Origin: JBJXGC01 sp046154545
Lineage (GTDB): Bacteria; Chloroflexota; Dehalococcoidia; Tepidiformales; Tepidiformaceae
Assembly: GCA_046154545.1 (NCBI GenBank)
Contig: JBJXGC010000055.1
Location: 1-12,143, forward strand
DNA: 12,143 bases
Direction: 5' to 3'
The notes beneath the pieces are model-generated. The model was not told the DNA's origin, did not search any database, and saw only the letters and a program-made list of their open reading frames with translations. A program made the translations under genes and the position numbers. This document shows positions 1 to 6,737 of this stretch, one piece after another. Within the stretch, counting starts at the first letter, position 1. Each line of letters opens with the position of its first letter.

Positions 1-1046
1 ACCGGGTCGAGGAGGTCCCGGAAGGCTGGCATCATCCGTTCGCGGCGGTCGCCCAGGCCGATCACCTCGAGCCGGTGCATGTACTCGTTGACCTGGCGCT
101 TGCGCATGATCATGAGCTTGCCGTAGCCCTCGTCGATCTTGTCGATGCCGCCGCCGGCGAGGATGGCGAGCGCCTCGCCCGTCATCGGGTTGGTCGTCAG
201 GCCGGCCTGCTGGCTCTGGCCGAGGGCGCCTTCCTGGATGTCGAGGTAGTGGTGCAGCTCTTCCTTGCGCCAGGGCTGGACATCCATGACGTACTTCAGG
301 TGGGTGACGCCGAAGGCGAGGTGGCGGCTCTCGTCCTGAGCGGCGAGGCGGAAGATCTTCTTCTCCGCTTCGTTCTGGGAGATGAGTTCGCCCATCCGAA
401 AGAGGGTCTGGACGAAGCCTTCGCCGAAGAGGTGCAAGAGCGCGGTCATCTCGGTGAAGTCATCGACGCTGAGGAGGTTGATGGCGCCGAAACCGGCGTC
501 CACCATGCCGCCGCCGTTGACGAGGCAACGCTTGCGGAAGACATCGAGGTGGCGGCCTTCGTCCATGATCTGCGTGCCGAGGAAGAGCTGGGCCTCGAAG
601 TGGTCGGGATGGACCTGCTCCATGAAGCGGCCGGGAAGGTCGCCCGCGATGAACTCGACCTGCGTGAGAAAGGTGCAGAGGGTGCACATCGCCCATTCGA
701 GGTCGTCCGGCAGCGGCTGGATGGTCTCCCAGGGGATGTCCCGGGCGCTCGACCACTGGCGCTGGTTCGCCTCTTCGTAGAGGAGCATGGCGCTCTCGCT
801 CCAGACGTCGCCCTTGTCCTTGTACTGGCGCGCATGGCGAGGGGAGCGGGCGTCAGCCCGGGCACCGCGGGGCGCGAAGACCGAGGCGCCGGCAAGGTCC
901 TTGCTTTCGACGCCGTACGACATCGCGTTGATGTCTTCGAGGGTCAGTCCACGCCGCCCGGCCTGGATGTTCATGCCCTGTTCGGTATCGAGGTTGAGCC
1001 AGTCGAAGTTCAGGCCCGGGACCTCAACGAAAGTGGGAGCAGCCAT
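1..1046 (-). CDS. R2-like / ferritin-like diiron protein (3' end outside window)
   Basis: The minus-strand frame is open from an ATG at 1046 to the window edge: 348 codons with no stop, so the C-terminus is missing. The pattern matches the ribonucleotide reductase R2-like ferritin superfamily. A first-helix Glu131 is followed by an ExxH pair (Glu163/His166, in a DEGRH motif), then Glu209 and a second ExxH pair (Glu239/His242, in DESRH). The spacing between ligands (about 32 and 30 residues) resembles the R2 ligand set, so a carboxylate-bridged diiron or Mn/Fe centre and an oxidase or oxygenase role in the cytoplasm are likely. The substrate cannot be read from the sequence. No radical tyrosine was assigned, so calling it a true nucleotide reductase is not justified. 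The start is supported by a GAGGGG Shine-Dalgarno sequence about 8 nt upstream and by a good promoter. A 330-residue frame on the plus strand is its antisense shadow. Confidence 0.85.
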   Translation of the reverse strand, partial: MAAPTFVEVPGLNFDWLNLDTEQGMNIQAGRRGLTLEDINAMSYGVESKDLAGASVFAPRGARADARSPRHARQYKDKGDVWSESAMLLYEEANQRQWSSARDIPWETIQPLPDDLEWAMCTLCTFLTQVEFIAGDLPGRFMEQVHPDHFEAQLFLGTQIMDEGRHLDVFRKRCLVNGGGMVDAGFGAINLLSVDDFTEMTALLHLFGEGFVQTLFRMGELISQNEAEKKIFRLAAQDESRHLAFGVTHLKYVMDVQPWRKEELHHYLDIQEGALGQSQQAGLTTNPMTGEALAILAGGGIDKIDEGYGKLMIMRKRQVNEYMHRLEVIGLGDRRERMMPAFRDLLDP

Positions 1047-1439
1047 GTACGTGTCCCCTCGCGGTAGTAGCCGCAGATTCCCCGCGATTGTACAGGATCC
1101 TTCGGCACAAGTGAACGAACTTCGCGACCGGAGCCGCGAACCTGTCCGCCCCGCCTCTCAGGAGCACGCTTTTCAACTCCCGCCCCCGGTGGAGGCGGTG
1201 GCGCCGGGCCGGACACGGTCGCGGAGACCACGTTCGCGAATCTTCCCCATTGCGTGCCGAATCGCCGAAGAGCACCATTCGAGCGTGGTACTTTCTCCAG
1301 GGGCGAATGGTCCGTACGACACGCCAGCGGGAGGTGGCGATCTCACGGTGGCATCCTGCGGGGTCGGTGCAGATGTGATTGTTGCCGACGAAGTGGTGGC
1401 AATCATCCGGAATCGCCAGGGCCTTTCCGGCGGCTACAC
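1047..1439. other. Intergenic region between divergent genes
   Basis: About 390 bp separate the diiron protein gene (minus) from the lipoprotein gene (plus). The left part carries the promoter described at 1087-1115. Reading frames cross the rest on both strands, but their translations are Arg/Pro/Ser-rich and resemble no protein family. I see no RNA gene and no strong hairpin. A weak plus-strand promoter for the lipoprotein may lie around 1379-1406 (TTGTTG, then AATCAT after 16 bp), which is not convincing. Confidence 0.5.
1087..1115 (-). promoter_or_regulatory. Sigma70-like promoter of the diiron protein gene
   Basis: On the minus strand TTCACT (1110-1115) is followed after exactly 17 bp by TACAAT (1087-1092). 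These are close to the -35 and -10 consensus. The predicted transcript starts near 1080, leaving a leader of about 34 nt that contains the GAGGGG ribosome binding site before the ATG at 1046. It is the best-formed two-box promoter in the window, but was found by eye only. Confidence 0.55.
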
Positions 1440-1922
1440 GTGTTAAACGCGTCTTGCACGAGGGTGACTCCACTAGCGGCTGCAATCTGCATAATGGTGC
1501 TAAGCGCCTCATGCGGAGACGAAGGACCTAAAGGCTACAGCGTCGCCGACCTGAAAAGGCTGCCGGAGGCATCTCTGTTCGTGCCAGATGGCGAGAAGGT
1601 ACGCGAAGTCGGCGACAAAGGGGGCACGTTCAGCGGTCCCAACGATACAGGTCTCACGATCATTGTCAGCACTAGCCTCGACCCGGAGGCCGTGTTCACC
1701 TTCTATCGGTCGGAGCTCACCGATCGAGGCTGGGCGTTCGATAGGAGCGGCGGTGTCCTTCAGGGTTCATTGTTGGAGGCGCAGGGTCGGCAGCGAGATT
1801 TCCAATTGTTTTTGAAGGTCCTTGATCCGAAGTTGCAGTACCAGGGCGGCCTCACCGCATGGACGGAGCCAGTGACTCGCTACGCTTTGACAATCGTCGC
1901 AGTGGGGGAGAAGGGCGAATGA
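1440..1922 (+). CDS. Predicted lipoprotein of unknown function
   Basis: This encodes about 160 residues. A hydrophobic N-terminus ends in a lipobox (L-S-A-S-Cys, Cys25 from this start), so the protein is probably exported and lipid-anchored. After the Cys comes a compact domain with the pattern 'DPEAVFTFYRSEL..RGW' (near residues 82-98) and a C-terminal beta-rich section. That pattern recurs in small bacterial lipoproteins of unknown function. The start is uncertain: GTG at 1440 gives a signal peptide with one Arg, GTG at 1464 gives a very short one, and neither has a clear ribosome site. Extending the frame upstream to 1254 adds a Cys/Arg-rich, non-protein-like stretch, so I rejected that. 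The stop overlaps the next gene's start (ATGA at 1919-1922), which suggests translational coupling. Confidence 0.65.
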   Translation: MLNASCTRVTPLAAAICIMVLSASCGDEGPKGYSVADLKRLPEASLFVPDGEKVREVGDKGGTFSGPNDTGLTIIVSTSLDPEAVFTFYRSELTDRGWAFDRSGGVLQGSLLEAQGRQRDFQLFLKVLDPKLQYQGGLTAWTEPVTRYALTIVAVGEKGE

Positions 1923-2251
1923 ACACGAAACGCGGCCTGGTCCTTTCCGCTGGTGTCCTGGTACTTGCCGCGGCGGTTGCGTTCGTCGCTCGCACCGGCC
2001 CCTCGGCCCCGCGTAGCCTGGCCCAGGCTCCCGCGGTTGACGGCGAGTACGGCTATCTCGACCAAACGCACCGTACCTACCTCCTCGCCCAGTTCAACCC
2101 GCAGCACCCGGGCTTCGGCGCCGTGGTGCTCGCGATTGAGGGGCTTGGCGCCGTCTGGACCGCGGCAGTCGTCTTGCGTGCGCGACGCGGTCGCTGGCGT
2201 GGCACTTCGCCGGGCGAACCTGACAACGCCAACCTTGCCTGGGCCGCCTGA
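1919..2251 (+). CDS. Small membrane protein of unknown function
   Basis: This is a 110-residue protein with an N-terminal hydrophobic segment at about residues 6-24 (after MNTKR) and a second at about 65-87, followed by an Arg-rich stretch (RARRGRWR). Two membrane helices with a periplasmic loop of about 40 residues and a cytoplasmic tail is the simplest reading. A signal peptide plus one helix is possible. The ATG overlaps the TGA of the preceding lipoprotein gene by 4 nt, and purine-rich GGGGGAG/AAGGGCG lies just upstream, so the two genes are almost certainly co-transcribed. I do not recognise the family. It is short, but its coupling and hydrophobic layout support a real gene. Confidence 0.6.
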   Translation: MNTKRGLVLSAGVLVLAAAVAFVARTGPSAPRSLAQAPAVDGEYGYLDQTHRTYLLAQFNPQHPGFGAVVLAIEGLGAVWTAAVVLRARRGRWRGTSPGEPDNANLAWAA

Positions 2252-2342
2252 GAGCGCGGCCCTCCATCACTGTCGCGCTACGGATAGGTCCTTCGTCAGC
2301 CACGCAGAACGCTGAACCTCCAGCCAACGAACCTGGATTCGC

Positions 2343-2363
2343 CCGGAAGGTCAACGTTTCCGG
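2343..2363. terminator. Possible hairpin terminator between convergent genes
   Basis: CCGGAA (2343-2348) and TTCCGG (2358-2363) form a perfect 6-bp stem with a 9-nt loop. It lies in the 126-bp gap between the convergent small membrane protein gene (plus) and methyltransferase gene (minus). There is no clear U-tract on either strand, so intrinsic terminator activity is uncertain. Confidence 0.3.
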
Positions 2364-2377
2364 ACCGGGCCAGCCGC

Positions 2378-3097
2378 TTATGGCGTCTCGACCTGAACCC
2401 TCGTGGCGAGCACCAGATGGTAGATGATCGGCTCGCCCGCCTCCTGGTAGGCGACCAGCTCGAGGTCGCGTTCGATTTGGAGTCCCGCGTTTGCGACCAG
2501 GCGGAACACCTCGCCAGGCTCGCGCCGGAATGGGAACGGCGAGTTCGGCGGCCCGGCGCCGCTCGCCGGACTGACGTCGAGGTGCTTGTGGAAGCGGATG
2601 ATGGGGACGTAGGTGAAGGCCAGCTTCCCGGCCGGCCGGAGCAGTCCGCGGCAGGTGACGAGAAACGAGCCGATGTCCTCGGCGAACTCGAGCGCGCCGA
2701 CGCATACCACGATGTCGAAGGTCCCGCTCGCGACTCCCGCTGCGAAGTCTTCGATCGTGCCGCACCAGCTCGGGACACCCGGGAATCGCCCGCGGAGGAT
2801 ATCGAGCATGCCATCGGAGACATCGAGCGCCGTGACGTCTCCAGGCGCGAGCGTCCGCAGGAGCACTTCCACCGTCTGGCCGGTGCCGGCGCCTACGTCC
2901 AGTGCCTTCATCCCGGGCCGCAGGAAGGGCGCGATGACCTCGGCGAGCACCCGGTTCGGGGTCCAGCCCTCTTCGCCGGCTCCCGCCGTGACCGCGTCAT
3001 AGGCCGTGACCGCGTCATAGAAGGGTGAGATGGCGTCGAAGTACCTGGCCGCGAACGCCGCCGGGGCTTCAGCGGGTTGCCCCGATTCGTCAGACAC
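2378..3097 (-). CDS. Class I SAM-dependent methyltransferase
   Basis: This encodes a 239-residue protein with a Rossmann-type methyltransferase core. Motif I (LDVGAGTGQT) is at residues 66-75, the acidic ribose-binding position is Asp92 (in ALDVSDGM), and a motif IV-like strand (FDIVVCVGALEF) is near 127-138. A Trp/Cys-containing 'WCGTIEDF' segment at 111-118 probably contacts the adenine. The substrate is unknown; the layout resembles UbiE/Methyltransf_11 proteins acting on small molecules. The GTG start at 3097 overlaps the stop of CoA transferase 1 by 8 nt (GTGTCTGA), which indicates an operon with coupled translation. An upstream TTG at 3148 would add 17 residues with no homology feel, so I prefer GTG. 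An in-frame 18-bp duplication gives YDAVTA twice at residues 27-38. Confidence 0.85.
   Translation of the reverse strand: MSDESGQPAEAPAAFAARYFDAISPFYDAVTAYDAVTAGAGEEGWTPNRVLAEVIAPFLRPGMKALDVGAGTGQTVEVLLRTLAPGDVTALDVSDGMLDILRGRFPGVPSWCGTIEDFAAGVASGTFDIVVCVGALEFAEDIGSFLVTCRGLLRPAGKLAFTYVPIIRFHKHLDVSPASGAGPPNSPFPFRREPGEVFRLVANAGLQIERDLELVAYQEAGEPIIYHLVLATRVQVETP
2985..3020. repeat. 18-bp perfect tandem duplication inside the methyltransferase gene
   Basis: GCCGTGACCGCGTCATAG occurs twice back to back (2985-3002 and 3003-3020). It preserves the frame and encodes a repeated YDAVTA hexapeptide just before the methyltransferase core. A recent slippage duplication or an assembly artefact are both possible. 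Confidence 0.9.
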
Positions 3098-4304
3098 CGA
3101 CCGCCGTGCGCGGCACTCCAAGCACCCGCTGTTCGGCGAGCTGTTCAAGCTCGCCTGGTGCCAGCCCGAGTTCCGCGGCCAGCACCTCGGCCGTGTGCTG
3201 GCCGAGCAGTGGCGCCGGGATGACGGGGACGTCGCTGCTGCTCAGGTGGACCGGTGGGGCCGGCATCTGCACCTGGCCGCGCGTCGGGTGCTCGTACGTG
3301 ACGATCTGGCCGCGCTCCTTGAGGTGGCGGTCGTTGAAGATGTCGTGGCTGTCGTAGACAGCGCCGACGGGGACGCCGAGCGGCCCGATGTACTCCATCA
3401 CCTCGAACTTCGTGCGCGTCCTGGTCCATTTCGAGATCTCGGCGTCGAGTTCTTCGCCGTGGCGGGCGCGCGCCTGCGGCGTCGAGAAGCGTTCGTCCGC
3501 GGCCAGGTGGCCGAGGTCGATTGCCGTCATGAGGCTGTCGAACATTCGCGTCGTGGCGGGCATGAACCAGACGTAGTCGTTCGGGCCACCGGGGGCGCAG
3601 GGGTAGAGGCTCGTCGGCGAGACGGAGCGGTTCCCCCGCCGCGGCACGACGCCGTCGTCATACCGCTCGCGATACGAGATCTGCGTCCGCATGAAGTTCA
3701 CGACGGTCTCTTGCATCGAGATCTCGACGATCTGCCCCTTGCCGGTGCGCTGCTGTTCGATGTAGGCGGCGAGGATGCCGATGGCGGCGTGGTTCCCGGT
3801 GCCGGTGTCGCCGACGGTCGCGCCCGGCCGCATGGGCGGGCCGTCCGCCTCGCCAGTGACGCTGAAGGCGCCGCCCGAGGCCTGGGCCACCCAGTCGAAG
3901 CTCTTGAACTCCTTGTACGGCCCGCTCGTACCGAAGCCCTTGATGGTGCAGTAGATGATGCCCGGGTTCGCTGCCTTCAACACCTCATAACCCAGCCCCA
4001 GCTTCTCCATCGTGTGGAAGCTGAAGTTCTCGACGACGACATTGACCCGCTTCACCAGCTCGAGGAAGAGCTCGTGCCCCCGCGGCGTGTTGAGGGCGAT
4101 GGCCACGCTCTTCTTGTTGTGGTTGAAGCTGAGGAAGTAGAGCGAGTCCTTGCCCGGCCCCTCGGTCCCCCGCCCGGGGTCGCCGATGCCCGGGTTCTCG
4201 ACCTTGTAGACGGTAGCCCCGAGGTTAGCCAGGTACTGGGTGGATGTGGTGCCCGCCTCGTACTGGGTGAGGTCCAGGACTTTCATGCCTTCAAGCGCGC
4301 CCAT
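3090..4304 (-). CDS. Family III CoA transferase (CaiB/BaiF/formyl-CoA transferase type), copy 1
   Basis: This encodes a 404-residue protein, normal length for family III CoA transferases, which move CoA between organic acids through an aspartyl-CoA anhydride. The N-terminal signature (LxGMKVLDLT...LGATVYKVENPG.GDPGR) and the catalytic-Asp region (P-G-A-T-V-G-D-T-G-T-G, Asp166, equivalent to Asp169 of formyl-CoA transferase) are intact. The loop usually written QAGP is YEAGTT here (residues 15-20). Acyl donor and acceptor cannot be assigned. An ATG at 4319 is possible, but GGAGGG at 4312-4317 sits 7 nt before the ATG at 4304, and 4304 matches the start of the paralogue at 9287, so 4304 is chosen. 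Its stop overlaps the methyltransferase start. A 434-residue plus-strand frame here is a shadow. Confidence 0.9.
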   Translation of the reverse strand: MGALEGMKVLDLTQYEAGTTSTQYLANLGATVYKVENPGIGDPGRGTEGPGKDSLYFLSFNHNKKSVAIALNTPRGHELFLELVKRVNVVVENFSFHTMEKLGLGYEVLKAANPGIIYCTIKGFGTSGPYKEFKSFDWVAQASGGAFSVTGEADGPPMRPGATVGDTGTGNHAAIGILAAYIEQQRTGKGQIVEISMQETVVNFMRTQISYRERYDDGVVPRRGNRSVSPTSLYPCAPGGPNDYVWFMPATTRMFDSLMTAIDLGHLAADERFSTPQARARHGEELDAEISKWTRTRTKFEVMEYIGPLGVPVGAVYDSHDIFNDRHLKERGQIVTYEHPTRGQVQMPAPPVHLSSSDVPVIPAPLLGQHTAEVLAAELGLAPGELEQLAEQRVLGVPRTAVGV

Positions 4305-4333
4305 TCCGAAACCCTCCATGGGTGGTTGGGCTG

Positions 4334-4339
4334 AGTCTA
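4334..4339 (-). promoter_or_regulatory. Probable -10 box of CoA transferase 1
   Basis: TAGACT on the minus strand lies within GCGTAGACT. The hexamer ends 29 nt before the start codon at 4304. The same nonamer occurs at exactly the same distance in front of CoA transferase 2. No convincing -35 box is seen. The rest of the 4305-4590 gap shows nothing I can name. Confidence 0.45.
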
Positions 4340-4590
4340 CGCCGAACGGAGGGAAGTGGGGAGGCGAGTCGAGTCATCCGACCGTCCATCTCCCGGTTGG
4401 AGCGCGGCCCTGGTCGACTTGATCAACTCCGACGCGCCCGTGGCGGCTGCGCCCCGGCGGGCACACAGCGGAGGTTCAGGGCCGGACCTTGGGGCCGACG
4501 CACCGGAGTCCGAGGATCTCGCGGCCCTTTGATTGATCGCAAGTGGCGCGCCCGCTGTCTGCGACGGCTTAGCGGCCAGTGCACGAACGT

Positions 4591-5310
4591 CTATTTGACG
4601 TGGCTGCGAATCCTCTCCGCAAACGCCGAGGCCGTCAGCCCAACGACCTCGCTCGCGAACGGATTCACTCCGGTGGCTTGCACCAGCCCGCCGACGAGCC
4701 GGTACTGTCCAGGGCCTGAAAGCACCCGGAGTTCGCCGGTCGATTTTAGCGCGTCGTCGGCCACAAGAAAGAGCAGCACTTCATCGCCGGGGAGCATGAT
4801 CGGGTCCATCTCAGCTTCGGCGAGAATCTCGTCAGCCCCGACCAACATGGGACCGCCCATCTGCTGAATTCGAACCTCATCCCCAGTGCTTCCCTTGAGG
4901 GTCTCCAGGACTTTAGCCGTGACATGCGCGCCGCCGACGAGGGTGGAGAAGTTGAAGTCTGTTCTGACCACGCGGGCTCGGACGATCACCGGCGAGAGGG
5001 CGGCGGCCTCCACGAGTGTCGATGCCTCCATCGCGTTGAAGACGTTGATCTTCTCGCGACGCAAGGATCGGGCATCGCGGTTTCCGCTAGCGAATGACTT
5101 GACGAACGCTGCCTGTCGCGTGTCCTCGGCGGCCGAAGCCCTTTGCATCGCCTGCTTCTTCGCGTCGTCATTAAGGCCGAGGAATGGGTCTGGCCCCGGA
5201 TCTCGCGGCGGTTGCTGGGCGGTTGTTAGCTGGACCGCGAGGAGGCCGCCCGCCGTCAACACGGCGGCCATGGCGGCCAGTGAACGTCGTCGCGTCATTG
5301 TTCGGCTCAT
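4591..5310 (-). CDS. Secreted protein of unknown function
   Basis: This encodes a 239-residue protein with a typical export signal: basic MSRTMTRRR, a hydrophobic core at about residues 11-26, and a likely cleavage site near the TTA-QQ junction (about 31). The mature part starts with a Pro/Asp-rich linker, then a charged helical stretch (about 45-85). It ends in a beta-rich domain (about 95-215) with strands such as 'VIVRARVV', 'HVTAKVLETLKG' and 'GDEVLLFLV', a pattern common in extracellular bacterial domains of unknown role. No catalytic motif is visible. It lies only 30 bp downstream of the metalloprotease gene on the same strand, so the two are probably co-transcribed and may act together outside the cell. 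A second ATG at 5298 could also serve as the start, since no strong ribosome site decides. Confidence 0.75.
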   Translation of the reverse strand: MSRTMTRRRSLAAMAAVLTAGGLLAVQLTTAQQPPRDPGPDPFLGLNDDAKKQAMQRASAAEDTRQAAFVKSFASGNRDARSLRREKINVFNAMEASTLVEAAALSPVIVRARVVRTDFNFSTLVGGAHVTAKVLETLKGSTGDEVRIQQMGGPMLVGADEILAEAEMDPIMLPGDEVLLFLVADDALKSTGELRVLSGPGQYRLVGGLVQATGVNPFASEVVGLTASAFAERIRSHVK

Positions 5311-5340
5311 CTTACCACTACCGTACCTTTCTGTGGCCGT

Positions 5341-6087
5341 TCATTGCCACCTGTAGATGCAGCGTATGCCGGCGTATGTGCTGGTCCCCAAAGAACAAGA
5401 CGGGTTCGCTCCCATGTCTCCTGGAACGCTCGGAACGGGGTAATCGGATGGCCCGTTGGCGGCGCCGCTCTGGCTTCCGGGAACAGCACCAGGCCGCATC
5501 AGATAGTAGTCATTCTGGGTGTGATGAGACAGGGCAAGTCCATGGCCGATTTCATGCGCGAATACGGCTTGTGCAAGAAACACATTGTAGTACGGGTGAA
5601 AGTACTGAAGTTCAGGTACAGATCTGTTCACATAAGCTTCCGACCAGTAGATGTTCATCGCTGAAGCCGTGATCACGCAGAAGCCTGCGGTACTGCAGTT
5701 CTTCGTGATTCCCCAATTGGATGACATCATGATATACCCAGTTCCTGGAACCGTTTCGCCGGTGGCAACGTCCTTTAAAAAAGTCCACGTCGCGTTGGGC
5801 TGATTGGCCCAAGACGTCCGGACAGGGCCGACGTTCCACGAACTAACGGCCGCCTGGGCGGCGGTGCTCCATCCGCTCATTTGGTCTGAGTACTCGTCGA
5901 TGAACCGGATCCAGAACGTGGTGCTCGCGCCGGCCCAGTTATAGCGGCAGTTAACCGTGCCGGACGTGCAAGTCTTGTTGGTGCCGAGTGGATGGCCAGC
6001 TAGTGCGTCCTTACTCTCCAGGGAGAGCCCAACGGCAAGTGCAAGCACCGCGAGTGCAGTTGCCATGCCAAATGATTTCCGCAACAT
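5341..6087 (-). CDS. Secreted metzincin-like zinc metalloprotease
   Basis: This encodes a 248-residue precursor with a signal peptide (MLRKSFG, hydrophobic core about 8-22, cleavage probably after DALA at 30). The mature protein carries the extended zinc site H178-E179-I-G-H182-x5-H188, with His178, His182 and His188 as ligands and Glu179 as the general base. A Met-turn candidate (Met197 in YYLMRPG) follows nine residues later, as in matrixin-type metzincins. Six cysteines (40, 47, 131, 137, 231, 243) suggest disulfides. There is little sequence before the catalytic domain, so no obvious cysteine-switch propeptide. The residue that is normally Gly in HExxHxxGxxH is Ala185 here. The start at 6087 is set by AGAGGA 8 nt upstream; longer starts to 6201 add a hydrophilic stretch before the signal peptide and are rejected. 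Confidence 0.85.
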   Translation of the reverse strand: MLRKSFGMATALAVLALAVGLSLESKDALAGHPLGTNKTCTSGTVNCRYNWAGASTTFWIRFIDEYSDQMSGWSTAAQAAVSSWNVGPVRTSWANQPNATWTFLKDVATGETVPGTGYIMMSSNWGITKNCSTAGFCVITASAMNIYWSEAYVNRSVPELQYFHPYYNVFLAQAVFAHEIGHGLALSHHTQNDYYLMRPGAVPGSQSGAANGPSDYPVPSVPGDMGANPSCSLGTSTYAGIRCIYRWQ

Positions 6088-6272
6088 ATTGGTTTCCTCT
6101 CTGGGGCCGGACGTGGTTCTGAGCCTAGACCCGACCATCCCATCAAGTTCACGAGTCTCAACGTCTTGTGAGGCTTCGTGTTGGTCTGTCGGGCACGGCA
6201 ACTGTATCTCCCGAATCCCTGCGTGATAGCCCCGCCTTTCGGCCCCCGCCGTTTGGGGTCACGGCACACGGC

Positions 6273-6503
6273 TCAGCCAGCAGCCTGATTGGGCCGTTCC
6301 CGGTGCTCACAACGCTCCCACGTGGCCGCGGCTTCAGCCCGGTTGGCGACATTCAGCGTGTGTAACACCTCTGCGACCAGGTCTTTCGATCGTCCGAAGC
6401 TAATTGCTAGCCGTGAGGCCAGCTCCTTGTTGGAGAGTCCGTCGCCCAGCAACTCGAGTACCTCGCGCGCACGTGGGCTGAGGCGGTCGATGGTTTCGCA
6501 CAT
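6273..6503 (-). CDS. Stand-alone LuxR/GerE-type HTH regulator
   Basis: This encodes a 76-residue protein consisting almost only of a LuxR-type four-helix DNA-binding domain. It has LSPRAREVLELLGDGLSNKE at residues 8-27, ELASRLAIS at 27-35, a recognition helix around 37-51, and the closing NVANRAEAAATW motif at 51-62. There is no receiver, PAS or autoinducer domain, so its signal is unknown. It could act like other single-domain LuxR proteins, as a dimeric transcription factor or co-regulator. The start is firm: AAGGAGG (6511-6517) lies 7 nt before the ATG. It precedes the metalloprotease and secreted protein genes on the same strand, with a 185-bp gap in which I see no clear terminator, and may regulate them. 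A GGGGAGC repeat begins only 9 nt upstream of its ribosome site. Confidence 0.8.
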   Translation of the reverse strand: MCETIDRLSPRAREVLELLGDGLSNKELASRLAISFGRSKDLVAEVLHTLNVANRAEAAATWERCEHRERPNQAAG

Positions 6504-6526
6504 GCGCCTTCCTCCTTACATCGCTC

Positions 6527-6596
6527 GGGGAGCGGGGAGCGGGGAGCGGGGAGCGGGGAGCGGGGAGCGGGGAGCGGGGAGCGGGGAGTGGGGAGC
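6527..6596. repeat. Heptanucleotide tandem repeat, (GGGGAGC)x10
   Basis: There are ten uninterrupted 7-bp units; nine are GGGGAGC and the ninth (6583-6589) is GGGGAGT. The array fills the space between the LuxR-type gene's ribosome site (minus) and the divergent intradiol dioxygenase-like gene (plus). The plus strand has ten G4 runs with 3-nt spacers, a classic G-quadruplex pattern; the minus strand reads GCTCCCC. Because 7 is not a multiple of 3 and the array is non-coding, copy-number change would alter leader or promoter length rather than a protein. Confidence 0.97.
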
Positions 6597-6616
6597 GGGC
6601 ACCCGTCCTGCGACGC

Positions 6617-6622
6617 AATATA
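6617..6622 (-). promoter_or_regulatory. Candidate -10 box for the LuxR-type gene, upstream of the repeat
   Basis: TATATT on the minus strand is the only AT-rich -10-like hexamer in the GC-rich gap. No -35 at standard spacing was found (TTTACG is 20 bp away). If used, transcription would start near 6610 and the entire heptamer array would lie in the 5' leader. Confidence 0.3.
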
Positions 6623-6737
6623 GCGCGACCGGCACGCGCGGGCGTAAAGCACCATTAACCGGTCGGCCGGAATCGGCCCTGTGGCGCGCGTCCGCCCAAA
6701 CCCCATCTTTCGGCCTGTCCTTGCATCATGCTCCACG

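Noticed and set aside
75..1067. 330-residue plus-strand open frame
   Set aside because: It is antisense to the diiron protein gene. Its translation is Val/Ala/Glu/Asp/His-rich, typical of GC-skewed shadow frames, while the minus strand has clear ExxH motifs.
1254..1439. Upstream extension of the lipoprotein frame
   Set aside because: The added residues are Arg/Cys-rich and would bury the lipoprotein signal peptide; no ribosome site supports it.
3030..4334. 434-residue plus-strand open frame opposite CoA transferase 1
   Set aside because: Same shadow composition, no family resemblance. A similar shadow (8175-9143) occurs opposite the paralogue, as expected from the shared codon pattern.
4305..4590. 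Possible small gene on the plus strand between the CoA transferase 1 and secreted protein genes
   Set aside because: The open frames there give Arg/Gly/Pro-rich translations without a ribosome site or recognisable motif.
6527..6596. CRISPR-like array
   Set aside because: The units are 7 bp without spacers, so this is a simple tandem repeat.
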